A DNA stretch of 64,000 nucleotides from Mangifera indica. Lineage: Eukaryota; Streptophyta; Magnoliopsida; Sapindales; Anacardiaceae. Shown here piece by piece: positions 44,927-57,551 of the stretch. Location: positions 1,302,001-1,366,000 of the forward strand of contig NC_058141.1 of the NCBI RefSeq assembly GCF_011075055.1. The letters run 5' to 3'. Position 1 is the first letter of the stretch; each line of letters opens with the position of its first letter. The notes under the pieces were generated by a model. It ran no database searches and was not told where the DNA came from. It saw only the letters and a list, made by a program, of their open reading frames with translations. Both the position numbers and the translations under genes were made by a program.

Positions 44927-45849
44927 GGGAAATTAATTAAAATAAACAAAATTTTAAGCGTTATATGTTTTTAGGCTACCCTAGAAAAGTTTTACCAAAA
45001 TAAACAAACCGTATTTTTTTTACCCTTTTTACCCTTTTATTGAAAAACCAAGTAAAAATATTTTTTCTGAGAATGTGCATTGATTTATGGTGGTTACGAT
45101 GGTGGTTGGGATTTTACAGTGAAATCCTAAATATATCGAATTATGTATATAGATGTTTTTTAATATTTCGAACGCTTAAAATGATGTAGTTTTGATGTTA
45201 ATGGATGTCTGGAAGTGTAGCCATTGAGAGACAAAAGCGTCCAAATTTACAGTGTCACGCAAACTGCGCAAATGTACAGTACCGCACAAACTGCGCAAAT
45301 CGCGCAAATACTGTTCACACCACACAAAAGTAGATATCATAGTCTGTGAACAGGATTTTTGCGCGATTTTGCAAGCGGTTTGTGTAGTTGAACAGTATTT
45401 GCGCAATGTGAACAGTATTTGCACAATGTAAACAGTGTTTGCGTGATTTGCGCTGTTTGCGCGACACTGTAAATTTGTGCAGTTTGCGCGACACTGTAAA
45501 TTTGTGCAGTTTGCGCGACACTGTAAATTTGTGCGCTTTTGTCTCTCAACGGCTACACTTCCAGACATCCATTTACATCGAAACTACATCATTTTAAGCG
45601 TTCGAAATATTCAAAAATATCCATATACATAATTCAACATATTTAGGGTTTCACTGTAAAATCCCTAGCCACCATCGTAACCATCATAAACCGACGCACA
45701 TTCTCAAAAAAAATATTTTTACTTGGTTTTTTAACATAAGGGTAAAAAGGGTAAAAAAAAATACGGTTTGCTTATTTTGTTAAAACTTTTCTAGAGTGGC
45801 TTAAAAATGTATAAACACTTAAAATTTTACTTATTTTAATTAATTACCC
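44927..45849. mobile_element. Long-TIR foldback element, copy 2 (923 bp)
   Basis: Same family and orientation as 42800-43673. Perfect 9-bp duplication GATGAAAAA (44918-44926, 45850-45858). The right centre has a 27-bp unit (CAGTTTGCGCGACACTGTAA...) repeated about three times at 45453-45535, which creates parallel repetitive reading frames on the - strand. Confidence 0.94.
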
Positions 45850-45858
45850 GATGAAAAA

Positions 45859-46175
45859 GGCGGAAAGGCAAATTCATGTTGGTTATATGAAATGCAATTG
45901 AAGCAGTTTCTTTATTATGATTCACAATTTGTTTCTTGGTGATTTCAAAGCTTTCTTCAAGCATTGGATGTTTGAAGAGTTGTGCATGCGATAGGTGCAG
46001 TAACGGGCCTTAAAATAAAACTTTTAAAATCAATAAAAGTGTAAGTGAAATATAGAAGCATTAATGAAGAAATAATAAATGACAGGGGGTTCAAATAAAA
46101 TTTTAAAAGCTATATTGACAAAATTTGTTCAAAGTGAGGGTAAGTTGATCTGTGGCCTGCCACTTCATGGTTGCA
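45859..46175. other. Unique sequence
   Basis: No gene or repeat recognised. Confidence 0.3.
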
Positions 46176-46184
46176 GTGGCTCTT

Positions 46185-46523
46185 AGAGGTGGATTCAAAC
46201 CGAGCAATATCAATTTGAATTAGTATTTAACTTAATTTAAGTTAAAATTTTAATTCGGCAATTCGGTTTGAATTTGGTTTAAACCTCTTCGAGTGATATC
46301 ATTCATCTTTTTGATAATATTATTCATTTTATTAATGACATTATTAATTATCTCGTCAATAATACTATTTATCTCATCAATAATACTATTCATCCATTTA
46401 ATGACATTTTGACAATATTTTTAGTCTGTCTGATTTGACTTAAATTCAAGTCAACTTTGTCATAATAGATTCAAGCTCAATTAGAGTTAGCTCATGTTCA
46501 ATCTCAATACGAATTCAACCCTG
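46185..46523. mobile_element. TTGAGT-type MITE, core subfamily B
   Basis: Begins AGAGGTGGATTCAAACCGAGC and ends ATACGAATTCAACCCTG. Flanks are GTGGCTCTT (46176-46184) and ATGGCTCTA (46524-46532), sharing TGGCTCT. The core (46285-46420) has CAATAATACTATTCATC-type units in tandem. Confidence 0.82.
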
Positions 46524-46589
46524 ATGGCTCTACTATCTTTATCAAGTCATTGAACATAGAACCAACACAAAGAATTTGTTTGGATTAAT

Positions 46590-47860
46590 TGACGAAAGTA
46601 ATGTTATATGTACTTATAATATATAAATATTGATTTAAATATCAATGATAATGTATCATCATGTCATTATAAACTAATACAGTTTTATTGATAGTTGAAT
46701 ATATAACAATTCACATTAATGTTGCATTTTGCTGACTGTAATCTGACACCATCGATGGCCTTAAACATCCAGCCTCGTGGTTCCCAAGCCATGGTAGCTA
46801 GCTATAGTTTATACATTGCGCATGCCACCAGGATTGAACTTGGAAATTTTGGTACCTGTAATTTGAAATTTCAATTGAATAATTGTAGCTAGCTGACATT
46901 TTTGTTTGATTTGAAAGATGGTAAAAGGGTTGGTGTGTGATTGTGTGTTTCCAAATCAGTAGCTTTCAATTTGGCGAATTTGAGTGCAATTTCTACTCAT
47001 GTAACGTTTAAGTCAAATTTCACATGCTTAATTTTCGGTGGAATCTCAACATAGATCCTAAATGTTCCCCGTGATTAACGCTTACTACATTATTACATGA
47101 TGATTACGTAATCATCTCGCTCTCCATACATCATGGTCTTTGTTACACTAACATCGAGTTGAAATACAGGAGCAAGTTATGGAATCTCAAGCATTGAGGA
47201 GACAAAATATTATGTTTAGTTCCACACTTTCGCAAATAGAGTTGAATGTATACACTAATGCCTTTTAACATACCATATTAAAGTGAGAGACTTTGACAAT
47301 GGACCGTTAGACTTATTATCTTGGAAAAATAAAAAAATCAATTAATTGAATGTTTAGTTGTAGCCTAATTATGTCTCTTAGATTCATAGTTTATGTTACA
47401 AAAAATCCTAATTTTATCTTATTTCTACAACATATTATAATATCAATAAAATTATATATATCCAGATTTGAATAATTAATTAAGTATTTAAATGATATAT
47501 CATCATGTGGTTTGTTGATATTAAATTAAAGATAAGAGTAAAACTATATATACACATTTTTTAGTATACAAATAGGTATACTCATAATGCTTTATCATAT
47601 AATTATATAATATTTTATCATTATTTCAAAATTACTCAAATAACACCCAATTACATAATGACATATCATGTGTATACCTATTTATGTACTTAAAATTGTG
47701 TTAGTTTTATTGTAATGATAAAATAACATATATCACATGATAACATATCATGTGTATACCCATTTATATATTTAAAATTGTGTACGTATAGTTTTTATTG
47801 TAATGATAAAATAACATATAATCACTTAACGATATATCATTTAGGTAAACAATTGAATAA
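46590..47860. repeat. Cluster of family-3 MITE sequences
   Basis: Fragments near 46590-46690 and 47460-47530, then a tandem pair at about 47640-47720 and 47725-47840 sharing ATATCATGTGTATACC and TATTGTAATGATAAAATAAC. 46700-47450 between them is unassigned. Confidence 0.5.
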
Positions 47861-49291
47861 TCAAAATGAATGCAAATAATATTACTCTTATGATTTAAAA
47901 TTTATATTAATTCTTTTAAAACGGAGATTAGGAATTTTTGTTATTACAATTATAGGGTGAATTTTTCTTTTTTTAAGAAAGAGAAGGTAATTGTATACAT
48001 ATATTATTAATTTTTACCAATTGAGGTGACATAAAAAGTCTAATCTTTGTCTCAAATTTAGTTTATTTTATTCAAATTTATGTAATTTAGATTGAATCCA
48101 ACTCTAATCTTATACAGACATATGTAAATGTCTCGAAAATATTAACCTGCAAACTCAGCAAAAACAACTCTGTGATGAGCCACCGATTAATGCCTTGACT
48201 TTATCCGTATTGATTGAACATTAAAAACTTTGTATGTCCAGATAGCATTGTCTTCAACAGTAAAATCCCTTCTCCACATATCACGGGGCTACATCTTAAC
48301 AAAAAAATTGTCTTCCAGTCTTCCTGAATGTATGTGAAAATGGCAGTTCAAAGAGCTCGTTCCCAGTAACAGTTAGAATTGGTTCTCAATAATCGGTGTG
48401 TCGGTAGAAAAGGTTGACTAAGCAATGGAAAACAGTTACAATATAGACTTCTTGAGAAAACGGTTAGCTTGGAAAAGTTTACATAATGTGCAATTGAGGT
48501 TAGTCAATTGGAAAATTGTTGAAATTGACAACTACTTTGTCTATCATGTAGCAGATAGTGTGATTATATATATAAACAAAATATTCTTTAGAATGAGTAT
48601 CTGATAACAGTTCTGTTGCAAATACATTAAACAGCAGAGACTTATTGGCAAAAGCTATTAGCGGCTAAGATTGGTCTTCTTAGTGTGAAATACCTACTCG
48701 TCAAGTAGAAAATTGTTAGAATTGACGATCATTTATCTGATAAGGCACTTTTTTGTATGCATATATTGTTTAATTATTTGTTATCCACCCTCAATCATAT
48801 AGCAAATAGGGTGTTACCCACTATTAGAGACTATCTGCAGTTTGAGTTATCTTACGAAGAGCCATTTTTAGATTTTTCAAAAGAATATGAACTCTATTAT
48901 TAGTATCCTAATAGGGTTTGATTTCAATATGATAACCTTAGCATATAAAAATAAATTATTGTGTTGAATGTGATAAATAATTATATTGTAAATACATTCA
49001 TTATAACTAAAGGTGAAAAAATATTGACCATTATACATTCATTCGTTTTCTACTATTACTTAAAAGCTTATGTACTTTCGACATTTGTCAAACTTTTTGT
49101 CCATTTTAAATTCTATTTGCCTTCTTTATTGACCATGGATTCCCTTCACATCATCAACGACCATCATAAATTGTCATTATAATTATAAATTAACAGACCC
49201 ATCTTCTCACCTTACACCAGGCCACCATTGCTGTGTAATTTTATTGCCTCTACTTGATTTCAAAAGCACTTCTGAGAGTGAAAGTGCTTCC
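47861..49291. other. Upstream region of the PADRE gene
   Basis: 48480-48730 has two related stretches with GAAAATTGTTGAAATTGAC and GAAAATTGTTAGAATTGAC, possibly LTR remnants. No gene recognised. The last 150 bases before the start codon are the likely promoter and leader. Confidence 0.3.
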
Positions 49292-51934
49292 ATGGGCAAC
49301 AGTTTTGGGGGGAAGAAGACAACAAAGGTGATGACAATAAGCGGCCAAACATTCAAGTTGAAGACACCAGTTAAAGCCGAAGAGGTGGTGAAGAACTATC
49401 CCGGATTCGTGTTGTTGGAATCGGAAGCTGTGAAGCACTTCGGAATTCGGGCGAAGCCTTTGCAGCTTCAGCAGAATTTGGAGCCGAAACGGCTTTATTT
49501 CTTGGTGGAGCTTCCGAATGCGGCGGCGGAGGAGAAAGTTCCCAGGAGGGTTCGGTCGGGCATTCAAATGAGCGCGAAAGAAAAGCTTGAGAGCTTGATG
49601 TTGTCGAGAAGATCAGCATCGGATCTCACCATTATGAAGAAGGTGAACGATTTGGGCGAGGGGGATTCTGGAATGAGGGTAAAAATGAAACTTTCGAAAG
49701 CTGAAGTGGAGAAGGTGATCAAAGAGAGCAAGAATGAGAACGACGCGGCGGAGAAAATTATGGAGCTTTGTATGGCGAATAATGGAACAAGGAACAGTGG
49801 GGGTGATGATGATGATTCCAGTGAAATGAAGGGGAAGAAGAATGAGAACGGTGCAGTGTCGCAGGGACGACAAGTGCTTTGGAAGAAGAACGGCCGTGGA
49901 GATGGACATGAAGGAGCTCGAGACGGATTCGAGGCTCGTGAGGTTAGTTTTAATATTGTGCCAACTTTCTTTTATTTTTTAAGGACATGATCTTGCTCAT
50001 TCATTGGGTTTATGTTTCATGTTTTATTCATTAAATATATATGTTGTTGAATATTGCTTGGTTTAAACTCGTTTCGATGGTATTCACCTAAGGTTCGAGT
50101 TCAAACTTAAAATGTTTGGACATTATTGGCTCAAACTCAGAGCACTTAAATTTAGTTTGAAAAATTTTTAAAATCACATTATTAATATATTTATACTCTA
50201 TATTTAAATTAAGAGAAATACATTTCAAGGATGTTAAATGTAAGATATTAAATTTTTAGAGATTTACTGATATTATACTTAAATCAAATAATAATAAAAT
50301 TGAATGTGACTTAAGTATGAGATTTTACTCGTTCACGCTCGATTTAATACGAACTAAGCCATGAATAGCTTGCAAACAACCCCTCTTGTTTGTAACCCCT
50401 ATTCAGGGACAAGAGAGAGAAGGAAAATGGTGAAAACCCATGAATATCGACCCACTCGCATCCTCACTAAAAATATTAAATATTAAATATAATTTATTTT
50501 AATTAATACTTCATTTAAAAAAAAAAAGAAATTCAAAGACCGTTGGGTACAAGGCTAGCAATGAGTATTGCATTCCCCTTTGAGAGATACTTGCCCTAGT
50601 GCCTTTAAAGTTAGACTTGATTTGAATTGTTCAAGGTTTAAATTGAAATAATTGAATTCAAATTGATTTAAATATTCAAATTTATACCAATTTAGATCAT
50701 ATCTATAATTTAAATTGTTTTTGAGCTGTACTTTGTTGATTTTAAGTCAATTTCGAATTAAGTTTTTCGAATATAAATTGATCTCACACTAAATCTTATT
50801 TGGTTTAGGTCTAAATCGAATTCAACCCTTAGTGCAACTTTAAAAAATCTAGGGTTAGGCCAAGAACAAGAGAGTGTGACATCTTTTGAGGTTGGGGAGG
50901 ATGAAGGTTCCTAGACCTCATTACCAATCATCTCAAAACATATATCCAATTACAAGAAAATTTTGAAAGATAAAATTTCAATTAATTTTCTCATTATTGA
51001 TCGTTTTTTTCTTACATACTTTTTAGTATATTTGAAAATTTAGGATGTTAGTTGAAAAAAAAAAATACTACTAAAAGATCAAATTTTTTATTTGTCTAAT
51101 ATAATAATTATGAAATTAGTTATTAAATTCAAAATTTTTCTTATTTCATATAGTTTAACTCTAAAGAGATGGTATAATTTAAGTAAGTTTTTTTTTTGTT
51201 AAAAGACACTACTAAAAGAGTATATCTACTTAGTTTAAATGGGTTTTTGAGTTTGAAATTAAAAATAATATCCCATGAAAATCATGGATAAAACTGGTAA
51301 ACCAGGTGAATCGTACTAGGCTACAATTCAAGCATCAAATCAGAGTAGTCTATTTTGTAGAATTCTGGACAATTAAATCTTAGTCAAATTTGTAACGTAC
51401 ATAAGTCAATTACAAGCACTGTGGACCAAATCTTAATCTCAACTACCACGTGCCTTGATATGACTTCTTCTTCACTGTCTCTCATATTCATGTGAAAGGA
51501 ATTAAGTAGCAAGAATTCACCTCTCTTCAACCATGTGTTGTGTGACGCATAATCGACTCAACGTAAATCCAAATCAGCTCAACCTAACTCCATCTTAGCT
51601 AGAATCTTCATATTTCAATGTATTATTTATTAAGCTACATAAATATTAAAAAAATTTAAAGTAAAAAAAAAAAAAATATTGAAATAAGAAAACAAATAAA
51701 TAATTATATCATATAATCACGTATTAGTAAAATTTATCTGTGCATATAATTTTTTTTCTAATTAAAATCCTTGCATATGTTTTCTCATATTAAATTTTAT
51801 TTTCATTATTTTTATTAATGCCAGCCTCTCTTCTAATATATATATATACATATATTTTGTAATTTTGATTGCAGAGACGTGTGAGCTTCAGGCCAGTCAA
51901 CGAAGGAGGAAGCCAAATAGCAGTGGCCTCTTGA
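49292..51934 (+). CDS. DUF4228 / PADRE-domain protein
   Basis: Two exons, 49292-49942 and 51875-51934 (236 codons), joined in phase 0 by a GT-AG intron of 1932 bp. The start is the ATG of MGNSFGGKK. The frame is open upstream to 49244 but only by a TTG, so this ATG is chosen. Gly2 after Met with Asn3 fits an N-myristoylation signal. Residues 10-75 form the conserved domain (KVMTISGQTFKLKTPVKAEE, then PGFVLLESEAVKHFG and LYFLVELP). A middle region rich in Lys, Glu and Asp is probably disordered. The short last exon gives RRVSFRPVNEG and a terminal IAVAS, a common ending in this family. Members are stress- and pathogen-responsive plant proteins of unknown biochemistry. The exon is clearly richer in GC than its surroundings. 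Confidence 0.88.
50050..50829. mobile_element. TTGAGT-type MITE sequences inside the PADRE intron
   Basis: A fragment lies at about 50050-50385. A short copy at 50609-50829 begins AGTTAGACTTGATTTGAATTG and ends ATCGAATTCAACCCT, with flanks sharing AGTGC (AGTGCCTTT / AGTGCAACT). They account for part of the long intron. Confidence 0.55.
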
Positions 51935-53150
51935 CAAGCTAAAATTAAAATAAAATGTCAAAATAAAATTATATAAACCAAATACACCGGAAAAATAATT
52001 ATGTTTCTAGGTTCTCTTTAATCTCAATTTCAACGTGTAGTTGTGACACCCCACTATAGGTATTTATCCCAAACAATCAAAATACCGAAATAATGTGTCA
52101 CCCAAGTTCTAATTAATGTAAAAATATAGTCAATGTATAGTAATAAAATAATATTATGCACTTATTATTAATGAAGAACGTGTCAAAAAATATCTTTATT
52201 GAAATAATACAAAAAAAACATTATTCTAAATCTTAATTTTTGCACTTAATTAAAAAAATCAAATCAAATGTATAATAAAATGTCAAGACAACTATAGTTG
52301 AGTACACAACTCAATGTATTGATCTACTCATTTCTTCGTCTACCCCATTGTTTCTCCTACTTACAAAACCCAATAACACATGAGTTGTAACTCTCAGTAG
52401 ACATTTATAATAAGTTTGGTGTTTTTTTGTGAATATTTTTGATAGAGTTTTACTGTCATCTGCATCTTAGATGTATTTGACTAGACACCTGTCCCCAGTG
52501 TCTCCTATACCCTCATGACGAAACATCGAATTGAACACCCATCTCAAATGTCTCTTACATCTGTAACCGGGAGGTACACTCATCTCAAGTGTCATTTACC
52601 TAGTGGTTAACAATGTTTATCCATAACTTTTCTCATGAGTTTGAACAACTAGGACCGAGAAAAAAGGAATATATTTTTATTAAATACGCTGAGCACTCTA
52701 AAGGTATGTGTTCATTAGGAAAGATTTTACTAGAAGATTAATCGAAAATATATTAAGAAATGCTACATTCGTAGAAGATATTTTTTGTAATAGGGATGAT
52801 ATTGAAAAAGGTTTTATCTGTATGAGATAAGAGAAGAATAAGAATAGGTACATCTTAACGATCATTAGTTGAGTCCTAAAAAATAATATATATACTTATT
52901 CCAGACTGTGGAAGCACATGCAATTGAGCTCAAACCTATTTCAGATAGTGGGAGTAATGATCCTTAATTGCTTACTTCATCTATTTTATCCTAGTGGGAG
53001 CATTGAGATTAAGTTTCAATCTATTTTGGATAGTAAGAGTAATGATCATCAATTGTATAGAGATGAACGTCCAAAAGTACTCTAATGACATTTTAAATTG
53101 AAAATGGGGTTTTCATAACCACTCCCTAAAATAATAATAACCTAAAATCA
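51935..53150. other. Downstream region, unassigned
   Basis: TGTGACACCCCACTA at 52044 resembles an LTR start, but no matching end was found. 52900-53070 repeats GATAGTGGGAGTAATGATCC-like units about 120 bp apart. No gene. Confidence 0.3.
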
Positions 53151-53159
53151 TAAAAGAAG

Positions 53160-54690
53160 TTATCGTATCTCTTGACAAGGAAAAATGGTAAGATGTATTG
53201 GAAGAAGAGATGAAATACTTAGAAACAAACCAAGTCTAGGTTTTGTTGACTCATTGTTAAGTCGAAAACCCATTAGGAATAAATGGGTTTCTTAATCAAT
53301 TATAAGGTAGGTGGCTTAACAAATAGATATAATTTCATTTTATAGCGAACAACTATACCAATGAGTAGGTATAGATTATGAAAAAATCGTTTTTCCCATT
53401 TATAAGATTTACTTCAATCTGTTTGATTCTAGTTGTAGTAATGCATTTGAATTTAAAATTTCATCAGATGAATGTTAAAACAACTTTCTTTAGTAAAGAA
53501 CTTGGCAAAGGAATCCATGTGAAACAAGATATAGATCTCGTTGTTATAAATCTGAAACTCAAAGTATGCAAGCTTCAAGAACCTTATATGACCTAAAACT
53601 ATCATTCAGACACTGGTACTCAAAATTTCATAAGACTTAATATCTTGTGACATTAAAATGATTAATCAAAACCACTATGTCTATGTGACCAAGTCTGATG
53701 ACAAATTTGCAATTATATCTATGTGTGTGATAATGTGTAGATAGTTGTTAATGATTTGAAGTAAGTGAAGATCATTAAAAATGGTTATCCATGCTTTTAA
53801 CTTGAAAGATATGGGTAAGTGGATTACATTTTGGAAATTAAACTCTAGAGGAATTGTTTAAAGAAAATTTTGACTCTATCAAAATAGCATAATATTCAAA
53901 AAATTTTAGAACAATTCAATATAATAAACTGTGAACCCGTTGATACTCATGTGCCAATTGGCGAATTATTGAGCTTAGAGATATGTTTCAAAACTTAAGA
54001 TAAAAGTAGAGAAATGTCAATAGTTGTCCATTCAAATGTCGTTAGATGTACTATGTATGTTATGGTATGTATATGCCCGAACATTTGTTCTTGTTATCGG
54101 GTTGATTAATTGATACGAGTCAATATTAAAAAAAAACACTGAAAGACTATCTATAGAATATTGATATATCTAAAAGGCTATGTGGATTATTATTTATGTG
54201 ATTAAGAATGGAATTTGTATTTGATTGGCTATTTAAATGCCAGTTGAGGAGGTAATTTAGACCAACGCCAATCAATTTTTTATTATGTTTTCTTATTCTA
54301 AAAGGGTTCATATCTTGGAGCGATAAAAAATAGACATGTGTTGTCTTATCCACAACGAAGGTCAGTATATAGTCTGTTTAGTGATTATGTAAGAAATGGT
54401 TTGGTTAAAAAGATTCTTCGTGAATCTGGATAAATAAAACGAGATTGTCAAAATAATAGTTGTCCATTGAAATAAAAGATTTTGAGTTTTATAAGATAAT
54501 CACACATATTGACACTAGATACAATGTTTTAAAAGACTTCATTTTCAAAAGGGAAATGACTCTACAATATAATCTTAGGAATTGTATGGTCACTGATTCT
54601 TTTACCAAGATTGTCCCAAGAAATATATATCTTGCACATGTTGAATCTTTTAAATTATGTAGACTATGAATGATAAGTTGTTGAGTTTAT
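53160..54690 (+). pseudogene. Ty1/copia pol remnant
   Basis: Decayed copia polyprotein on the + strand. 53190-53250 resembles the start of the reverse transcriptase domain (LEEEMKYLETNQV) with an in-frame stop. 53378-53596 keeps a 72-codon stretch with RFTSICLIL, LKFHQMNVKTTF and VCKL, typical of copia reverse transcriptase. HYVYVTKSDDKFAI follows near 53670 and a DMGKW-like region near 53810. The RNase H end is seen at 54490-54660 (HIDTRYNVLKD, VTDSFTKIV). Stops and frameshifts occur throughout. No gag or integrase was recognised upstream. Confidence 0.78.
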
Positions 54691-56390
54691 ATATTGTACT
54701 GGTGACACAATATCAAAAACCATAAATTCAAATTCATTTTGTATTTGAACTTATATCTCAAAATTCTTGGGTTTTCATTGTATACACATCCTTTTTAGCT
54801 CAAGGAAATTAAATGTCACACAAGTTAAAAATTAGCTTACTCACACGAGTAATCGCCTTCGGCGCTTAGAAAACATGCAAAAATAAGACATATTTCTTAA
54901 GATTGATAACACTAAAAGAGCGCACATAGAAGATGAGAGTTACTTAACAAATGAATTATTTTTATTTGACATGTCGCCTTAATAATTAATCAAGAGAAGG
55001 TCATGAATGGATAAATTTAGCTATGACTGGTTTTGATTCCTCTCATATCCAAATAACTTGTGAATGTCAGATGTGAGTTTTTAATATATAATAATACCTA
55101 CAAGATTTGAGAGATAATTAAGAAATCAAGTTAGGCTTTGTATACGACAACTAAACTAAGATCTGTATAGTGTTGGTATTGAAATTTGACAAAATATACA
55201 TTATAGCACATGATTCATATCATATGTGCATAAGTAAGACAATCATTTAAAGTAGTGAGAAAACGAATCTCTGCTCCATCACTATGTGAGACTTTGTGAG
55301 GATTATCTCATATTGATACCCTTAAACTTTTTATTATTATTTAATGTTTACTTTTAGTGTTGTTATCTTAACTTAACACCTATAGCCATGTACAATTTAG
55401 TTTATGAAACATGACTAGAAAAGTAGTAAAGTTTAAATTGAAAATTTCAAATAGAAAATGAAGAGTTTATATTACGTGTGTCCATTGGTTAGCCAATCAT
55501 ATCACTCATACGGTAGAATATACTTGATCATTAATATATAAGAAAATAACACAATAATAAATGAGGGATTAAAGGAAGCTAGTGTTATCAAATAAGTTTG
55601 GGATGTTGCAAGACTAACGCTTTATTATTTTATTTGGGTTGAAGTGACTATGTTATTCCTAATAGATGTATAGTAAATTAGCTCCCAAGTATAGATTGCT
55701 CATAAGGTCACATAACACATTTGTTAATATGAGTTGCTTTGTTCTATAAGATTCTTGTGGAAGAGTTCTGGTTTGGATCACCCATTATGTATAAGTAGGA
55801 GATATTGGATTTAGTCTACCCATGATAGGTTGACCCAATTCATTAGAGTTAAAATATCTAAATAAACCTTACAGTTAAAATTCTCATCTGCCTTTGATAG
55901 TTATATAAGTTAACAACAATTGAGATTTCAAAATTTGAAATCCCGACTATCACTTAAGATTAATATATATAAGTTACGCAACTATTGTGCAGGGGCTTCT
56001 GGTTCTTCTTCTTCTTCCTTGCAAAAATACAAAATACGATAAGACCAAAAACCACATAATACAAAAAGGCAAAAGGGCAAACTGTGTTGTGGATTATTAA
56101 TTGGGACACATGGATCATTGAACATCATCAAAAAACGTATGTATTGTAATCTGGGTATGCATTTTCTATGATTCTAAAATTATTTATTTCCACTTACACA
56201 AATAAATCAAGAGTTTGATAAAAAATTCTGAGACTTGGAGTTGTAACCTAGCTAACTATATCTAGATTTTGTTATAATTGTATTATTATATCTTACTCAT
56301 TATATATTTTTATTTTACTTTGTCGTTAGATTATATTTATGCAACTTTTTTCCCCTTTTAAGAGTAGAAGGTATTGAAGAGAACATGACT
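54690..56390. other. Probable 3' part of the copia relic and spacer
   Basis: TAAGTAGGAGATATTGGATTTAG at 55794-55816 looks like a degenerate copia polypurine tract (AAGTGGGAGA) followed by the start of a 3' LTR. TTATATAAGTTAAC at 55901-55914 could be its TATA region. A (TTC)n tract lies at 56004-56020. A 5' LTR was not found. Confidence 0.4.
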
Positions 56391-56411
56391 TAAAATTAGT
56401 CTCATGCTCTA

Positions 56412-56695
56412 CGGTTAGAGTTCGATTCAATCTGAGATGCTCAAATTCATATCATTGTTCAGCTTAAATGAATTAAAATTTTTTTAGCTCAAACTAGGTT
56501 CGATTTGAACCATCTTGCTGTACCAGCGTTCTTCTTCTTCATCTCCAATTATTCTTTTTTTTCTTTTTCTCTGACAATAACAATTTCTTCGATGATTTGA
56601 ATGAGCTGAGCTAAATCTCGAGCTGACTGTTATGGATTAAAAGTGGGTTCAAGTTGACCTTCATTTGAATTCGGCTCAACACGAATCCACTTAAT
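56412..56695. mobile_element. TTGAGT-type MITE
   Basis: Begins CGGTTAGAGTTCGATTCAATC and ends CTCAACACGAATCCAC. Contains GATGATTTGAATGAGCTGAGC. Flanking duplication not clear. Confidence 0.5.
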
Positions 56696-56699
56696 AAAG

Positions 56700-57551
56700 A
56701 ACAACAAAGAAGAAACTCCTTAATCAGAACCAGTAGTGGTAATGAAATGAAATGTTAGCACTCTAGTGATGGAGAATTTTTGCAAACACGAAATGAGTGT
56801 AACTAATTTGTGTGTCCGCAGACTGAAGGTCGAGAACTGGTTATCACCCAATATGGATTGAATTGGTTACAATGTGAAATCTCAATGTCGAATCAAAATA
56901 CTCAAGCTCAACTTCACCCTCCTACAACTGAAATTGAGTACACACTAACGTTTTTTAATATTATCTGTATTAAGGTGGTTGAGCCTAAGAACGGGTTGCT
57001 AGGTTAGTTTTTCCGTGAATTACCAACTAGACAGTCGGGTTCTGCCAAATGAGATTGCTTTTCACAAAAAAGTTATAAATAATCATCACTTTTCTTTCTT
57101 GATAGATTATTAATGATGATTTGCAATACTTTAGTCGTTCTGCTTCTATTTCATGATTAAAGGAAGGTAATCAAGATTATTTAGCTGGGTTATATTTCAA
57201 ATTTAATAAAATATATGTACTCATTCTAAACCATTTTTGCAAACTCTGACCAAGTCTTAACCCGATCAAAGGCGTTAAAAACAGAAGAGATTTACATTAC
57301 AAACTAAAGTTGTGAAGGAACCTTTTTGCACATGGATAAAAAAGGCTGTACAAAGAGCTCTCTTCACAAGGAATTTCTATTATTTCCATCATGTATAAGC
57401 CTTTTCTTTAGGGCCACTTCTGCACACAGCAAAAGATTTTAATTCTAAAAACAATACAAGGGGGGATTTGGTATGCAGGGAGTTGCCTCCCCTTATTTTA
57501 CCTGTCATTATTGTAAAAATGGCTGCTGTGCCAAAAAAGAATGCAGCAATT
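56700..57551. other. Spacer and likely 3' UTR of the FAB1 gene
   Basis: 57290-57551, next to the FAB1 stop codon, is the probable 3' untranslated part on the - strand. 56780-57280 shows no recognisable gene. Confidence 0.4.

Noticed and set aside
43117..45568. Cys/Arg-rich repeated reading frames in the foldback elements
   Set aside because: They arise from GCGCAAA and 27-bp tandem repeats in non-coding mobile elements and are not conserved between the two copies.
49244..49291. Earlier start for the PADRE protein, 16 codons upstream
   Set aside because: The upstream position is TTG, not ATG, and the first ATG gives the expected MGN start.
52044..53100. Solo LTR starting TGTGACACCCC
   Set aside because: The start looks LTR-like, but no matching end, target duplication or second copy is in the window.
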